Shown here piece after piece: positions 16,202-26,347 of a stretch of 64,000 bases of DNA. The stretch lies in NCBI RefSeq assembly GCF_024806835.1, contig NZ_JANTYU010000003.1, positions 372,001 to 436,000 on the forward strand. The letters run 5' to 3'. Position 1 is the stretch's first letter, and every line of letters starts with the position of its first letter. The notes beneath the pieces were generated by a model. That model was not told the DNA's origin. It was given only the letters and a program-made list of their open reading frames with translations, and did no database searches. Position numbers and translations under genes: made by a program. Source of the DNA: Xanthomonas sp. 3793. Lineage in GTDB: Bacteria > Pseudomonadota > Gammaproteobacteria > Xanthomonadales > Xanthomonadaceae.

Positions 16202-17851
16202 GTGCCCGACAAGTACGCCCCACGCGACTGGCAGCCCCACGAAAAGCCCACCCTGCCGGGGTCGGCATCCACGCCGCTGCACCCGACCCGGCGCCGCATT
16301 CAGTACGGCCTGGTCGGCCTGGTGGTGGCGCTGACCGGCGGGCTGAGCAACGCACTGGTCACCGCCAACCTGCCATATCTGCAGGGCAGCCTGGGCGCCT
16401 ATGCCACCGAAATGGCCTGGCTGCCGGCGGCCTACGTGATGACCAATATGTCGGCCAATCTGTTGCTGGTGAAGTTTCGCCAGCAGTTCGGGCTGCGCCG
16501 CTTCACCGAGATCTTCCTGGCCTTGTATGCGGCCATCGCGCTGGCGCACCTGTTCGTGCACAGCCTGAGTTCGGCGATCACCGTGCGCGCGGCGCATGGG
16601 TTGGTCGGCGCGGCGCTCAGCTCGCTGGGGCTGTACTACGTGATCCAGGCATTTCCCGGCAAGTACCGGCTCAAGGCGGTAGTGCTGGGCCTGGGTGTGA
16701 CCCAGTTGGCGTTGCCGCTGGCGCGGGTGTTCTCCACCGACCTGCTGGAATTCGGGCAGTGGCAGGGTCTGTACCTGTTCGAGTTCGGGCTGGCGATCTT
16801 CGCGCTGGCCTGCGTACTGGCACTCAAGCTGCCACCCAGCGACCGCTACCGGGTGTTCGAGCCGCTGGATTTCGTCACGTTCCCCCTGTTTGCGGCCGGC
16901 GCGGCCGGGTTGGCCGCGGTGCTGTCGCTGGGGCGACTGCTGTGGTGGACCAGCACGCCGTGGCTGGGCGTAGTGCTGGCGACCTCCATCGTGCTGCTGT
17001 GCATGGCCGCCTGGATCGAACACAACCGCCGCAATCCGATGATCAATACCCGCTGGCTGGCCAGCGGCGACATGCTGCGGCTGGGCCTGGCGATCCTGCT
17101 GATCCGGCTGGTGCTGTCCGAGCAGAGCACTGGCGCGATCGGCTTCTTCCAGACCCTGGGCCTGGCCAACGATCAGCTGCAGACCCTGTTCGCGCTGATG
17201 CTGCTGGGCGCGGTGGTCGGGGTTGCCGCAAGCGCATGGCTGATCAACCCTGCGCGCGTGGCCGAGCACCTGATCATTGCGGTGGCGGCGATCTGTGTCG
17301 GCTGTTTCATGGATGCCGATGCCACCAGCCTCACCCGCCCGGAGCAGATGTACGTCAGCCAGTTCCTGCTGGCATTCGGCAGCACCTTCTTCATCGGCCC
17401 GGCGATGGTGGCCGGGCTGGGCCGGGTGATCGCCCAGCCCGGCAATCTGATCAGCTTCATCGTGTTGTTCGGCATGGCGCAGAACATGGGCGGGCTGCTC
17501 GGCAGCGCCCTGCTCGGTAGCGTGCAGATCCTCCGCGAGAAATACCATTCCAGCCAGTTGGTCGAGCATCTGGTGTTGACCGACCCGCAGGTGGCCGCGC
17601 GCGTGCAGGCGTATGCGAGCCTGTATGGCCGCAGCATCGGCGACCCGACGCTGCGCCAGGCGCAGGGCGTGCGTGCGCTCGGCAACGTGGCAACGCGCGA
17701 GGCCAATGTACTGGCCTATAACGATGTGTTTCTGCTGATCGGCTGTATCGCCATCGCCACGGGGGTGTGGATCCTGTCCGTGCTGGTGTGGCGACGCTAT
17801 CTGCGGCCTCCCGTGTCACCCTCCCCTTCCGCCTCCACTGCGCGCCCATGA
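16202..17851 (+). CDS. MFS multidrug efflux transporter, EmrB/DHA2-like
   Basis: A 549-residue polytopic protein with about 14 hydrophobic helices, the size and layout of the DHA2 (EmrB/QacA) drug-proton antiporters, beginning at the first helix with [32 protein letters not shown]. The likely start is the GTG at 16202; no better ATG is in frame. The stop overlaps the ATG of the membrane-fusion gene by 4 nt (ATGA), so the two form a transport unit. An outer-membrane TolC-like partner is not encoded here and would come from elsewhere. Substrate unknown. Confidence 0.9.
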   Translation: MPDKYAPRDWQPHEKPTLPGSASTPLHPTRRRIQYGLVGLVVALTGGLSNALVTANLPYLQGSLGAYATEMAWLPAAYVMTNMSANLLLVKFRQQFGLRRFTEIFLALYAAIALAHLFVHSLSSAITVRAAHGLVGAALSSLGLYYVIQAFPGKYRLKAVVLGLGVTQLALPLARVFSTDLLEFGQWQGLYLFEFGLAIFALACVLALKLPPSDRYRVFEPLDFVTFPLFAAGAAGLAAVLSLGRLLWWTSTPWLGVVLATSIVLLCMAAWIEHNRRNPMINTRWLASGDMLRLGLAILLIRLVLSEQSTGAIGFFQTLGLANDQLQTLFALMLLGAVVGVAASAWLINPARVAEHLIIAVAAICVGCFMDADATSLTRPEQMYVSQFLLAFGSTFFIGPAMVAGLGRVIAQPGNLISFIVLFGMAQNMGGLLGSALLGSVQILREKYHSSQLVEHLVLTDPQVAARVQAYASLYGRSIGDPTLRQAQGVRALGNVATREANVLAYNDVFLLIGCIAIATGVWILSVLVWRRYLRPPVSPSPSASTARP

Positions 17852-18936
17852 ATACAACTGCCGACCCCACTGCCGACTCCGATCGCGCCCGTCGCCGCCG
17901 TCGCCGCATCGCCGGCGCGATTGGGTTTGGCGGGCTTGCCCTGATCGGGGTGGCGCTGGTGCTGTACGCATGGCGGCTGCCACCGTTCGTCAGCGCGATC
18001 GAGCGCACCGAAAATGCCATGGTGCATGGCCAGATCACCGTCATTGCGCCGCAGGTCAGCGGCTATGTCACGCAGGTCACCGTGCAGGATTTTGCGCATG
18101 TCAAACGTGGCCAGCTGCTGGCCACCATCGACAACCGCATTTACGCCCAGCAGCTCGAACAGGCCAAGGCACAAGTGCAGACCGCGCAAGCCAATCTCGC
18201 CAACTGGGAGCAGCAACGCCATAGCGCGGAAGCGACCATCGCCGAGCAACGCGCAGCGCTGAGCAGCAATCGGGCCCTGAGCGATCGCACCCGCTCGGCC
18301 TATGCGCGTGCGCAACAGCTGGCCGACCAGAAACTGGTGTCCGAACAGGACCGCGACACCGCCTTTGCCGCGCGCGCCCAGGCCACTGCGGGCGTAGCGC
18401 AGGCGCGTGCGGCGGTGCAGGCCGCGGAAGAAAACGCACGTAGCGTTACCGTCAATCGCGCAGCGCTCGAAGCGGCAGTGGCCAATGCGCAAGCGGCCGT
18501 GCAACTGGCGCAGATCAACCTGGACAACACGCGCATCCTGGCCCCGCGCGATGGCCAGCTCGGCCAGCTCGGCGTACGTCAGGGCGCCTACGTCACCAAC
18601 GGCACGCAGTTGATGTCGCTGGTGCCGGACACGCTGTGGATCGTGGCCAATTTCAAGGAGACCCAGATGGCGAAGATCCGTATCGGCCAACGCGCCAGCT
18701 TTACCGTCGATGCCCTGGACAACGCACGCCTGCAAGGCCGCGTGCAGGAAATCTCTCCGGCCGCCGGCTCCGAATTCAGCGTGCTGCCGGCCGACAACGC
18801 CACCGGCAACTTCGTCAAGATCGCCCAGCGTATTCCGCTGCGTATCAGCGTCGACCCCGACCAGCCGCTGGCGCCGCGCCTGCGCCCGGGCATGTCGGTG
18901 GTGGTGGCGGTCGATACAGACAGCAAGGCCGATTGA
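17848..18936 (+). CDS. HlyD/EmrA-type membrane fusion protein
   Basis: A 362-residue periplasmic adaptor: a basic cytoplasmic N-tail (RARRRRRR), one transmembrane helix (about 27-47), a lipoyl half-motif (HGQITVIAPQVSGYVTQV), a long Ala/Gln-rich coiled-coil hairpin (about 90-225), the second lipoyl half (ILAPRDGQLGQLGVRQGAYV) and a beta-barrel domain. It connects the MFS pump to an outer-membrane channel. The ATG is within the end of the MFS gene (4-nt overlap), so translation is coupled. Confidence 0.93.
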   Translation: MNTTADPTADSDRARRRRRRIAGAIGFGGLALIGVALVLYAWRLPPFVSAIERTENAMVHGQITVIAPQVSGYVTQVTVQDFAHVKRGQLLATIDNRIYAQQLEQAKAQVQTAQANLANWEQQRHSAEATIAEQRAALSSNRALSDRTRSAYARAQQLADQKLVSEQDRDTAFAARAQATAGVAQARAAVQAAEENARSVTVNRAALEAAVANAQAAVQLAQINLDNTRILAPRDGQLGQLGVRQGAYVTNGTQLMSLVPDTLWIVANFKETQMAKIRIGQRASFTVDALDNARLQGRVQEISPAAGSEFSVLPADNATGNFVKIAQRIPLRISVDPDQPLAPRLRPGMSVVVAVDTDSKAD

Positions 18937-19243
18937 ACGCTGCCGACGCCATGCACGCAGGGGCGGCCAGCGAAACGCATCGGCAACCTCACAACGGGCG
19001 CGGCCTGTGCCCGGGTGGCGTGGGCCACTCATTCGCTGCGGTGACGAGTGCGTCGTCCACATCTAGCGGACCACTGCAGGCTACGTTTTAGGCGCTCCCG
19101 GCGCCCCGTCCGGCGGACGTGGACAACATCGGCAATGGCACTGTCCGCCTCAGCACCGACGCTCTCATCGTCCTGCGCGCTCGTGCCGCACGTGGCGCGC
19201 CTGCCGGCCTGCCGCCCGCAAGCGATGCCGTTATCATGCGCCG
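18937..19243. other. Intergenic region with no recognised feature
   Basis: About 307 bases between the efflux pair and the acetyltransferase gene. I see no gene, no repeat-family member and no clear terminator. It presumably holds the promoter of the acetyltransferase-deaminase pair. Confidence 0.4.
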
Positions 19244-19744
19244 ATGCCCTCCACATCCACGCCTCCCCTGCACTGGCAGCAGCTGCGCTTTACCCAGCTG
19301 AGCACACAGCAGTTGTACGCGCTGCTGCGCCTGCGCACGGACGTGTTCGTGGTGGAGCAGCAATGCGCCTACCCGGAACTGGATGGCAAGGATACCGATC
19401 CCGGCGTTCTGCATGTCCTGGGTACCACCCACACAAGCGCGCTGGCGGCCTACCTGCGCGTGCTGCCGCCGGGACTGAGTTACGCCGAACCCAGCATCGG
19501 CCGCGTGGTCGTTGCGGCCGCGTCTCGCGGCACCGGCTTGGCGCACGCCTTGTTGCGCGAGGGCATCGGCCTGGTGCATACGCACTGGCCGGGCAGCGCG
19601 ATCCAGCTCGGTGCACAGGCGCATCTGCAATCGTTCTACGCGGCGCATGGATTTGCGCCGTCGTCCGCGCCGTATCTGGAAGACGGCATCCCACATCTCG
19701 ACATGCTGCGCCCTGCCGGCGCGGCCACGATGGAGTCCCCATGA
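19244..19744 (+). CDS. GNAT-family N-acetyltransferase, ElaA-like
   Basis: A 166-residue acetyltransferase. The family's opening (LYALLRLRTDVFVVEQQCAY), the acetyl-CoA loop ASRGTGLAHALL and the closing YLEDGIPHLDM are those of ElaA-type GNAT proteins. The target is unknown. The stop overlaps the ATG of the deaminase gene by 4 nt (ATGA), so the two are co-translated; a functional link is possible but unproven. Confidence 0.9.
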   Translation: MPSTSTPPLHWQQLRFTQLSTQQLYALLRLRTDVFVVEQQCAYPELDGKDTDPGVLHVLGTTHTSALAAYLRVLPPGLSYAEPSIGRVVVAAASRGTGLAHALLREGIGLVHTHWPGSAIQLGAQAHLQSFYAAHGFAPSSAPYLEDGIPHLDMLRPAGAATMESP

Positions 19745-20196
19745 TCACCACCCCCGACTACCGCGCATTGCTCGACACCGCCATTGCCGAAGCCCGCCAG
19801 GGCCTGGCCGAAGGCGGCATCCCGATCGGTGCTGCGCTGTATCACAACGACGGGCGCCTGCTCGGCTGCGGCCACAACCGCCGCGTGCAGGAGAACGACC
19901 CGTCCGTGCATGGCGAAACCGATGCCTTCCGCAAGGCTGGCCGTCAGCGCCGTTACAAGGACACCATCATGGTCACCACGCTGGCGCCGTGCTGGTACTG
20001 CAGCGGACTGGTGCGCCAGTTCAACATCGGCACCGTGGTGGTGGGCGAGTCGGTCACTTTCCAGGGCGGCATCGCCTGGCTGCGCGAACACGGCGTCAAC
20101 GTCATCGACCTGCAAAGCCAAGACTGCATCGACCTGCTGGGCGGCTATATCGCGGCCAATCCGGACGTGTGGAACGAGGATATCGGCGAGGACTGA
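19741..20196 (+). CDS. Cytosine deaminase-like nucleoside/base deaminase
   Basis: A 151-residue zinc deaminase. The zinc and catalytic motif is HGETDA (in place of the HAE of tRNA/guanine deaminases), with the cysteine pair APCWYCSGLVRQ. HGE together with VVGESVTFQGG is closest in style to yeast-type cytosine deaminase, which converts cytosine to uracil, rather than to TadA. Cytoplasmic, with no signal peptide. The start ATG overlaps the preceding acetyltransferase stop. Confidence 0.88.
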   Translation: MITTPDYRALLDTAIAEARQGLAEGGIPIGAALYHNDGRLLGCGHNRRVQENDPSVHGETDAFRKAGRQRRYKDTIMVTTLAPCWYCSGLVRQFNIGTVVVGESVTFQGGIAWLREHGVNVIDLQSQDCIDLLGGYIAANPDVWNEDIGED

Positions 20197-20428
20197 GCGG
20201 TTTGCTGGGTGCAACGGGTTTGATGTGCGGTGCAGATGACGGCTGACGTACTGCCTCCATCCACTCTTCGGGCGCCTTCCTCGGCACGTGAGGAAAGAAA
20301 GACTGCAACGAGAAGGCCGGCCGTGTAGCGTGATGCTGTTCGCTGGGAGCTGCTGACAGACGACTTCAGGCAGGTGTATGCAGAGCCGATGATTTGGGCC
20401 TTCGTTGCGGGGGGCTGATCTGCGGCCT

Positions 20429-20492
20429 GGCTGCAGCGGTTTGGCTGCAGCGGTTTAGCTGCAGCGGTTTGGCTGCAGCGGTTTGGCTGCAG
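20429..20492. repeat. 14-bp tandem repeat, unit GGCTGCAGCGGTTT
   Basis: Four full units and part of a fifth run from 20429 to about 20492, with a single substitution (A for G) at the start of the third. It lies downstream of the deaminase gene and directly before a family A mosaic element; the first element module also contains CTGCAGGGCCC. Confidence 0.9.
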
Positions 20493-20515
20493 AGCGGCTG
20501 ATCTGCAGCTTGGCT

Positions 20516-20830
20516 GCAGGGCCCTTACCCGCCCACCATCGCGGGACAGGCCGTAAATCCGTCCATGGAGGCTCTTACGCGGCATCCATGCCGCGTAAGG
20601 TCTCGCGACGGTGCGCGGGCAAGGACCATCGGAGATGGTCGGTGTGCATGTGCAAGCAACGCACTACGCAAGTCGGGCAACAAGCAGCTTTTATGCGAGC
20701 GCCGACCAACGTTAGGTGCGGTGTCCTCGCCGCTTGCGGGACCGTGTGGCGGCATGGATGCCGCCACCGAGCCTCCAGGGACGGATTCACGGCGTGTCCC
20801 GCAAGCGGGGAGGGCGCAGCGCCCTCGACC
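20516..20830. repeat. Family A double-hairpin mosaic repeat, copy 2
   Basis: Same architecture as the element at the window start: a 26-bp palindrome at 20574-20599 and a 22-bp palindrome at 20746-20767, both around the GCGGCATSSATGCCGC core and both flanked by longer imperfect arms (GGGCCCTTACCCGC near 20518 against GCGGGCAAGGA near 20618). The spacer between the two hairpins differs from the other copies. The region 20197-20980 has no gene. Confidence 0.85.
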
Positions 20831-20980
20831 GACTCGGCTTTTGACTACATCTGACGGGATGCGGCTAACAAAGCCACCTCTTGCATCGTTCTGTTAGGCG
20901 TTCCTGCCGTGCTTGCAACGCATTTGATGCCGATGCCATCCATGCAGTGCATCCGGCAGGTGCGCGCAGGTGCGCTGCGC

Positions 20981-22348
20981 TCAGAGGATGTAGCGGCTCA
21001 GGTCCGGATCCTGCACCAATTCGCCGAGCTGCGCATCGACATAGGCCGCATCGACGGTGACGCTCTGGCCGTCGCGATCCGGCGCCTCGTAGCTCAGCAC
21101 ATCGAGCAGACGCTCCAACACCGTGTGCAGACGTCGCGCGCCGATGTTTTCCTGCCGCTCGTTGACCTGCGCGGCGATCTCGGCCAGGCGGTCGACAGCG
21201 TCCGCGCCGAAGGTCAGCGTGACACCTTCGGTCTGCAGCAAGGCTTCGTACTGCTTGATCAACGCGGCCTTGGGCTCGGTGAGGATGCGCACGAAATCGG
21301 CCTTGGTCAGCGCGGTCAGTTCCACCCGGATCGGAAAGCGCCCCTGCAACTCCGGAATCAGATCGCTGGGCTTTGCAAGATGGAAGGCGCCGGAGGCAAT
21401 AAACAGGATATGGTCGGTCTTGACCGTGCCGTACTTGGTCGACACGTTGGAGCCCTCCACCAGCGGCAGCAGATCGCGCTGCACACCTTCGCGACTCACA
21501 TCGCCGCCATTGGAACCGGCTTCGCCGCGCTTGGCGACCTTGTCGATTTCATCGATGAACACGATGCCGTGCTGCTCGCAGGCTTCGATCGCCGCTGCAC
21601 GTACGTCGTCTTCGTTGACCAGCTTGCCGGCTTCTTCTTCGATCAACAGCGGGCGCGCTGCCTTGATGGTGAGCTTGCGCTTCTGCGACTTGCCGCTGCC
21701 CAGGTTGGAAAACATCTGGCGCAGCTGCTGGCCCATTTCTTCCATGCCCGGCGGGGTCATGATGTCCATGCTGGCGTTGATCGCGACGTCCAGTTCGATT
21801 TCGCGCTCGTCCAGCTCGCCATTGCGCAGCATGCGGCGGAACTTGATGCGGGTATCGTTGTCCTGCGACGACGGCTCGTTGCGCGCGGCTTCCGGATCGA
21901 AGCCAATACCGGCTGCGCGGCGCGGCAGCAGCGCATCCAGGATGCGATCTTCGGCACGTTCTTCGGCCTGGTTGCGCACACGCACCTTGGCCTGCTCGCG
22001 GTACAACTTGACCGAGGTATCGGCCAGATCGCGGATGATCTGCTCCACGTCCTTGCCGACGTAACCCACTTCGGTAAAGCGCGTGGCTTCCACCTTGACG
22101 AACGGCGCATTGGCCAAGGTTGCCAGACGTCGCGCGATCTCGGTCTTGCCGACGCCGGTCGGGCCGATCATCAGGATGTTCTTGGGCATCACCTCGTTGC
22201 GCAGCTCTTCGGGCAGCTGCATGCGCCGCCAGCGGTTGCGCAGCGCGATGGCCACCGCGCGCTTGGCGTCGTGCTGGCCAACGATATGACGGTCGAGCTC
22301 CTGCACGATTTCGCGCGGAGTCATGGTTGAAGTATCGGAATTTGGCAT
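20981..22348 (-). CDS. hslU: ATP-dependent protease ATPase subunit HslU
   Basis: A 455-residue AAA+ unfoldase, the normal HslU length. Walker A is [11 protein letters not shown], Walker B IVFIDEID, and the family-specific [15 protein letters not shown] opens the protein; the I-domain and C-terminal sensor region ([20 protein letters not shown]) are present. With HslV it forms the two-component heat-shock protease. It starts at ATG 22348 ([15 protein letters not shown]); ATG 22324 would remove eight residues. It lies 100 bp downstream of hslV and is likely in the same transcript. Confidence 0.97.
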   Translation of the reverse strand: MPNSDTSTMTPREIVQELDRHIVGQHDAKRAVAIALRNRWRRMQLPEELRNEVMPKNILMIGPTGVGKTEIARRLATLANAPFVKVEATRFTEVGYVGKDVEQIIRDLADTSVKLYREQAKVRVRNQAEERAEDRILDALLPRRAAGIGFDPEAARNEPSSQDNDTRIKFRRMLRNGELDEREIELDVAINASMDIMTPPGMEEMGQQLRQMFSNLGSGKSQKRKLTIKAARPLLIEEEAGKLVNEDDVRAAAIEACEQHGIVFIDEIDKVAKRGEAGSNGGDVSREGVQRDLLPLVEGSNVSTKYGTVKTDHILFIASGAFHLAKPSDLIPELQGRFPIRVELTALTKADFVRILTEPKAALIKQYEALLQTEGVTLTFGADAVDRLAEIAAQVNERQENIGARRLHTVLERLLDVLSYEAPDRDGQSVTVDAAYVDAQLGELVQDPDLSRYIL

Positions 22349-22448
22349 TGGGGTTCGGGGATTCGTAAAAGCGGAGTAGGAACGATCGATGCATGTACGG
22401 GCGCAGGGAGGGGAGCGCTTTTGCGAATCTCCAATCCCAAATCCCGAA

Positions 22449-23000
22449 TCACAGCTCCTCGACCACCACGTTGCGATTGGTATAGATGCAGATATCGCCA
22501 GCGATATTGATCGCTTCGGTGGCGATGGTCTTGGCATCGAGCTCGGTGTGCGCCAGCAGCGCGCGGGCGGCCGACAAGGCGTACGAGCCGCCGGAACCGA
22601 TGGCGATGATGCCGTCTTCCGGTTCGATCACATCGCCGGTGCCGCTGATGATCAACGAGGTTTCTTTATCGGCGACCGCAAGCAACGCTTCGAGCTTGCC
22701 CAGGCGGCGCTCGGTGCGCCAATCCTTGGCCAACTCCACGGCGGCACGGGTCAATTGCCCATGCTTGTCGAGTTTGGCTTCGAACAGTTCGAACAGCGTA
22801 AACGCATCGGCGGCGGCACCGGCAAACCCGGCCAGGACCTGACCCTCGCGACCGAGCCGGCGCACCTTGCGCGCGTTGCCCTTCATGACGGTGTGGCCGA
22901 GCGTGACCTGGCCATCGCCCGCGACGGCGACGTGCCCACCACGCCGAACCGAAATGATGGTGGTGGCGTGAACGATGTTGGGATTCTGGCTGGGGTCCAT
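22449..23000 (-). CDS. hslV: ATP-dependent protease peptidase subunit HslV
   Basis: A 183-residue proteasome-like peptidase. The core starts [29 protein letters not shown], matching HslV, and the Thr of this TTI is the expected catalytic N-terminal nucleophile. Unlike E. coli HslV (MTTIVSV...), it is preceded by [12 protein letters not shown], so an extra processing step or a genus-specific propeptide is implied. A strong GGAGG precedes the ATG at 23000. A heat-shock promoter is visible immediately upstream. Confidence 0.96.
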   Translation of the reverse strand: MDPSQNPNIVHATTIISVRRGGHVAVAGDGQVTLGHTVMKGNARKVRRLGREGQVLAGFAGAAADAFTLFELFEAKLDKHGQLTRAAVELAKDWRTERRLGKLEALLAVADKETSLIISGTGDVIEPEDGIIAIGSGGSYALSAARALLAHTELDAKTIATEAINIAGDICIYTNRNVVVEEL

Positions 23001-23023
23001 GGGTCCTCCGGGGGTTTCCAATG

Positions 23024-23051
23024 AGGTGGGGACGCCCCTGCCGGGTTCAAG
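23024..23051 (-). promoter_or_regulatory. Predicted RpoH (sigma-32) promoter of hslVU
   Basis: On the minus strand CTTGAA (23051-23046) is followed by 14 bases and CCCCACCT (23031-23024). This closely matches the heat-shock consensus CTTGAAA...CCCCATnT at the accepted spacing. It lies about 24 bp before the hslV ATG, which fits a short leader. Confidence 0.75.
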
Positions 23052-23189
23052 CGCGCTGCGCCGATGCGCCGCAGACCGCAGCGCCGACGCATGAGCGCGC
23101 GCCAGGCGCCGCTACGGCAGCGCGCGCGATGCCTCATCCCGGACCACTCAGGCCACCGTGCTTGCGCGTTGCATCGCCCCTGGGATGAT

Positions 23190-23663
23190 TCACCCCACAC
23201 GTTCCGCACGGCACGCGTAACAGCCCTGGCGTGCGTGGTGCAGGTGCACGTAGGCGATCTGCCGGTCATCCAGGCAATGCCGCAGCCACGCGGCAACCTG
23301 TTCCCCTGCGCACACCTCGGCGGCGACCAGATGATCACGATGATCGTAGCTACGTAGCGATATCAGCCGTGAGCGGATCGCCGGTGGTACCGCATCGGGC
23401 TGCAGCTGCGCCGGTGTCGCCGCACTGCGGACGAAGATCGGCCCGCTGGCGCGGTAGGGCGAGTCGGCGGGTTGATGCAGGTAGGGCAACAACAGCAGCG
23501 GTTCACCCGCGCGCGCATCCTGCAGGCTGACGCGACAGGGAAACCCATGGTCGGCATCGGCGATCACGCGCACGGCCTGATGGCTTGCCAGCGCAGCATC
23601 GTCGAGTCCATGCAGGTGGGTGAACAGGGCCGGATCGAGTCCGGTCAGACGGAAGGTGGCCAT
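23190..23663 (-). CDS. DUF1203 domain protein
   Basis: A 157-residue cytoplasmic protein resembling the DUF1203 family, with GFPCRVSLQDARAGEPLLLL and YHQ-like YLHQPADSPYRASGPIFVR. Function unknown. The ATG at 23663 is chosen because the similarity begins there; in-frame codons upstream read a non-family tail. It sits between xerC and hslV on the same strand, about 180 bp from each, and could be part of that transcript or separate. Confidence 0.82.
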   Translation of the reverse strand: MATFRLTGLDPALFTHLHGLDDAALASHQAVRVIADADHGFPCRVSLQDARAGEPLLLLPYLHQPADSPYRASGPIFVRSAATPAQLQPDAVPPAIRSRLISLRSYDHRDHLVAAEVCAGEQVAAWLRHCLDDRQIAYVHLHHARQGCYACRAERVG

Positions 23664-23840
23664 GTTGATCTTCCAGGGATTGGAAGCCCAGGATGACGCG
23701 CGCATGCCGGGCCCGCTCGCCGTGTTCGGACATGACACCCCTGCAAGTGCGTTCGCCCAGTCCCGCGCACTGACACTGCAGCAACCTGCCGAGCGCACCG
23801 ATGCAATCGCGTGCCTGCCCGGTCCGCGACGATCAGCCGC

Positions 23841-24749
23841 TCAGTCGGCAGACTTCTTGCGCTTGGCACGCGGATGCGCGGCGTCGTAGACCTTGGCCAG
23901 GTGCTGGAAATCCAGGTGCGTGTAGATCTGCGTGGTGGCGATATCGGAATGACCGAGCAGCTCCTGCACACCGCGCAGATCGCCCGACGACTCCAGGATA
24001 TGGCTGGCAAAACTGTGCCGCAGCATATGCGGGTGCACGTCCTTGAACATGCCCTGGCGCACGGCCAATTGCTTGATGCGGATCTGCACCGCACGCTGCG
24101 AAATCGCACCGCCGGCGCGCCCGGGGAAGACATGCGTTTCGGCACGTCCGCCGCTGTCGCGCTGCCATTGGCGCAAGGCCGCAATCGCATGCGAACCCAC
24201 CGGCACCAGGCGCTGCTTGCCGCCCTTGCCCAGCACCATCACCAGGCCGCTGGCCAGATCCAGATCGCGCCAGCGCAATGCGCAGAGCTCGCTCAAGCGC
24301 AACCCCGACGAATAGAACAGTTCCAGCAATGCGCGATCGCGCAAGCCCAGCGGCGCATCCGTCGGCACCTCGACCAGGCGCACGGCCTCATCGGCATCGA
24401 GCACCTGCGGCAACTTGCGCGGCGCCTTGGGCGCCCGCAACGCCGCCGCGGGGCTGGCCGCGATACGGCCGTGCTTGAGCAACCAGGCGTAATAGCTGCG
24501 GCATGCAGACAGGCGCCGCTGCAGGCTCTTGGCGGACAGGCCGCGCCGGTGTTCTGCCGCAACAAACTGACGCAGCTGCGCGCTGTCCAGCTGTGCGACG
24601 TCCAACCCGACCGCGACACCCGCAGCATCCTTGTGTTCGGCTGCCCAGCTCAGCAACGCGGCAAGATCGCGCCGATACGCATCCAGCGTGTGCGCTGACA
24701 CCTGACGTTCGACCTGCAGATACGCCAGAAATCCTTCGACCGAGGACAT
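23841..24749 (-). CDS. xerC: Tyrosine recombinase XerC
   Basis: A 302-residue site-specific recombinase. The catalytic set is complete: Arg in GLRLSELCALRW, Lys in GKGGKQR, HMLRH, the His of LLGHSDIATTQ and the nucleophilic Tyr in IYTHLD. The N-terminal SAM-like domain begins VEGFLAYLQVERQVSAHTLDAYRRDL. With XerD it resolves chromosome dimers at dif. The position after dapF and DUF484 is the classic xerC neighbourhood, which separates it from integrases. The start ATG at 24749 gives the usual XerC length. Confidence 0.96.
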   Translation of the reverse strand: MSSVEGFLAYLQVERQVSAHTLDAYRRDLAALLSWAAEHKDAAGVAVGLDVAQLDSAQLRQFVAAEHRRGLSAKSLQRRLSACRSYYAWLLKHGRIAASPAAALRAPKAPRKLPQVLDADEAVRLVEVPTDAPLGLRDRALLELFYSSGLRLSELCALRWRDLDLASGLVMVLGKGGKQRLVPVGSHAIAALRQWQRDSGGRAETHVFPGRAGGAISQRAVQIRIKQLAVRQGMFKDVHPHMLRHSFASHILESSGDLRGVQELLGHSDIATTQIYTHLDFQHLAKVYDAAHPRAKRKKSAD

Positions 24750-24824
24750 CTCAGCTACCCTGCCGCCGCCGCAGCGACGCTGGGGTGCACAGCAGGCCGC
24801 GCATTGCATGGCCTGCCACTGCCA

Positions 24825-25496
24825 TCACGGCGTGAAACGCTGCAGCGCCACGCCCAGCGACTCGCCCATCATGCGCAGGAACAAAGTGCCCATGCCGGGA
24901 TAGAACCGGTTGGCATCGCTGCTGCCGACCGCAATCAGGCCGACACCCGGCAACGGCAGCAACGCGGTGGATTGCACCGCATCCGCCTGTTCGGCATACA
25001 GCAGCGCGTGTTTTTCAGCCTGCAGCCGGCCGCAGATCGGCTCGCCATCGCTCAGGCAATCGCGAAACGGGGCCAGGCGCGCATCGTCGGCGGCGATCAC
25101 CTGCAACCAATCCGCGTTCAGGCCGGCGACCGGCGCGAGCACGACCAGCCGCACCAGCTCACCGTTGAAATCTTCTGCCAACGACGCAGCCATCGCCTTG
25201 AGCGTATCGGCGGCCGTGGTCTGGCGCATCAGTGCCAGCGTGAGTTGGTGGGTGCGCACCGCCAGCCGCTCATTGACCTGCGCATTGCTGCCCAGCTCGT
25301 GCAGGCGCCGCGACAGCTCGCGGTTCTTGTCGCGCAACACTTCCAGCTGATAGGTCGCCAGCGACGCGGTAGGGCCATCGTCGCGCGGCACCAGCAGGCT
25401 CACCGCCAGATCGGGGAATTGCTTGAGAAAGGTGGGATGGCGACGCAACCACGTTGCGACCTCGTGCGCGCTGAACTTGTCCGTGTTGTCGCTCAT
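24825..25496 (-). CDS. DUF484 family protein (YigA-like)
   Basis: A 223-residue cytoplasmic protein with the DUF484 opening (VATWLRRHPTFLKQFPDLAVSLLVPRDDG), a coiled-coil stretch (about 50-80) and a GAF-like C-terminal half ending FLRMMGESLGVALQRF. Its function is unknown, but it almost always lies between dapF and xerC. The ATG overlaps the dapF stop by one base (TGATG), indicating coupled translation. Confidence 0.93.
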   Translation of the reverse strand: MSDNTDKFSAHEVATWLRRHPTFLKQFPDLAVSLLVPRDDGPTASLATYQLEVLRDKNRELSRRLHELGSNAQVNERLAVRTHQLTLALMRQTTAADTLKAMAASLAEDFNGELVRLVVLAPVAGLNADWLQVIAADDARLAPFRDCLSDGEPICGRLQAEKHALLYAEQADAVQSTALLPLPGVGLIAVGSSDANRFYPGMGTLFLRMMGESLGVALQRFTP

Positions 25497-26347
25497 CAGT
25501 TCCATTCTCCATCGAAGACGAACACCGCCGGGCCGGACATCACCACCTCCTGCGCATCGTCGGGCCAGCGAATCTGCAGCTCGCCGCCGGGCAACGACAC
25601 GCGCACGTCGCGCTCGACGCGGCCGCGCTGCATCAGCACCACCGCAGCCGCGCACGCACCGCTGCCGCAGGCCAGCGTTTCGCCGACGCCGCGCTCGAAC
25701 ACGCGCAGGCGCACATGCGTGGGATCCACCACCTGCGCGAACCCGACATTGACCGAATTGGGGAATGCGGCGTTTTGCTGCAGCAAGCTGCCCACACGCT
25801 CCACCGGGGCGGCATCGACACGGCCAACCTCCAGCACGGCATGCGGGTTGCCCATCGACACTGCACCAAAGCGTACCGTCTCGCCGTGCACGGGCAGCGC
25901 GTATTCGTCGCGCGCATGCGCAAATCCGGCCAGCGGAATCTGCGTGGGCTCGAACTGCGGCACGCCCATGGCCACCGCATACGTTCCCGCATCCACCTGC
26001 TCCACCGCATGTGCGGTGACCGGGCTGTCGATGAGGAAGCGCTCGCCCTGCGCGGTTCCATCGCGCACCAGCCAGGCCGCGACGCAACGCGCGCCGTTGC
26101 CGCATTGACGCGCGGCCGAGCCGTCGGAATTCCAGATGCCGTAGGCCGCCACTGCGCCTTCGCTGCGCGGGGCTTGGATGGTCAGGATCTGATCGCAGCC
26201 GACCCCGAAGTGTCGATCTGCCAGGCGCGCTGCCAGCGCAGCATCCGGCGGTGGCGTGCCGTCGCGCAGGTCCAGCACCACGAAATCGTTGCCGGCGCCA
26301 TGCATTTTTGTGAAACGCAGACGCTCGCTGCGGCCGTCAGCGCTCAT
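25496..26347 (-). CDS. dapF: Diaminopimelate epimerase
   Basis: A 283-residue DapF converting LL- to meso-diaminopimelate for lysine and peptidoglycan synthesis. The two catalytic cysteines are in [15 protein letters not shown] and [12 protein letters not shown], and the N-terminus contains [15 protein letters not shown]. The ATG at 26347 lies inside the end of lptM (11-nt overlap), and the stop overlaps the start of the DUF484 gene. Confidence 0.97.
   Translation of the reverse strand: MSADGRSERLRFTKMHGAGNDFVVLDLRDGTPPPDAALAARLADRHFGVGCDQILTIQAPRSEGAVAAYGIWNSDGSAARQCGNGARCVAAWLVRDGTAQGERFLIDSPVTAHAVEQVDAGTYAVAMGVPQFEPTQIPLAGFAHARDEYALPVHGETVRFGAVSMGNPHAVLEVGRVDAAPVERVGSLLQQNAAFPNSVNVGFAQVVDPTHVRLRVFERGVGETLACGSGACAAAVVLMQRGRVERDVRVSLPGGELQIRWPDDAQEVVMSGPAVFVFDGEWN

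Noticed and set aside
16144-17520. 458-codon frame overlapping the MFS gene in another frame
   Set aside because: The peptide is Arg/Ala/Gly-rich without membrane helices, whereas the frame from 16202 gives a coherent 14-helix transporter.
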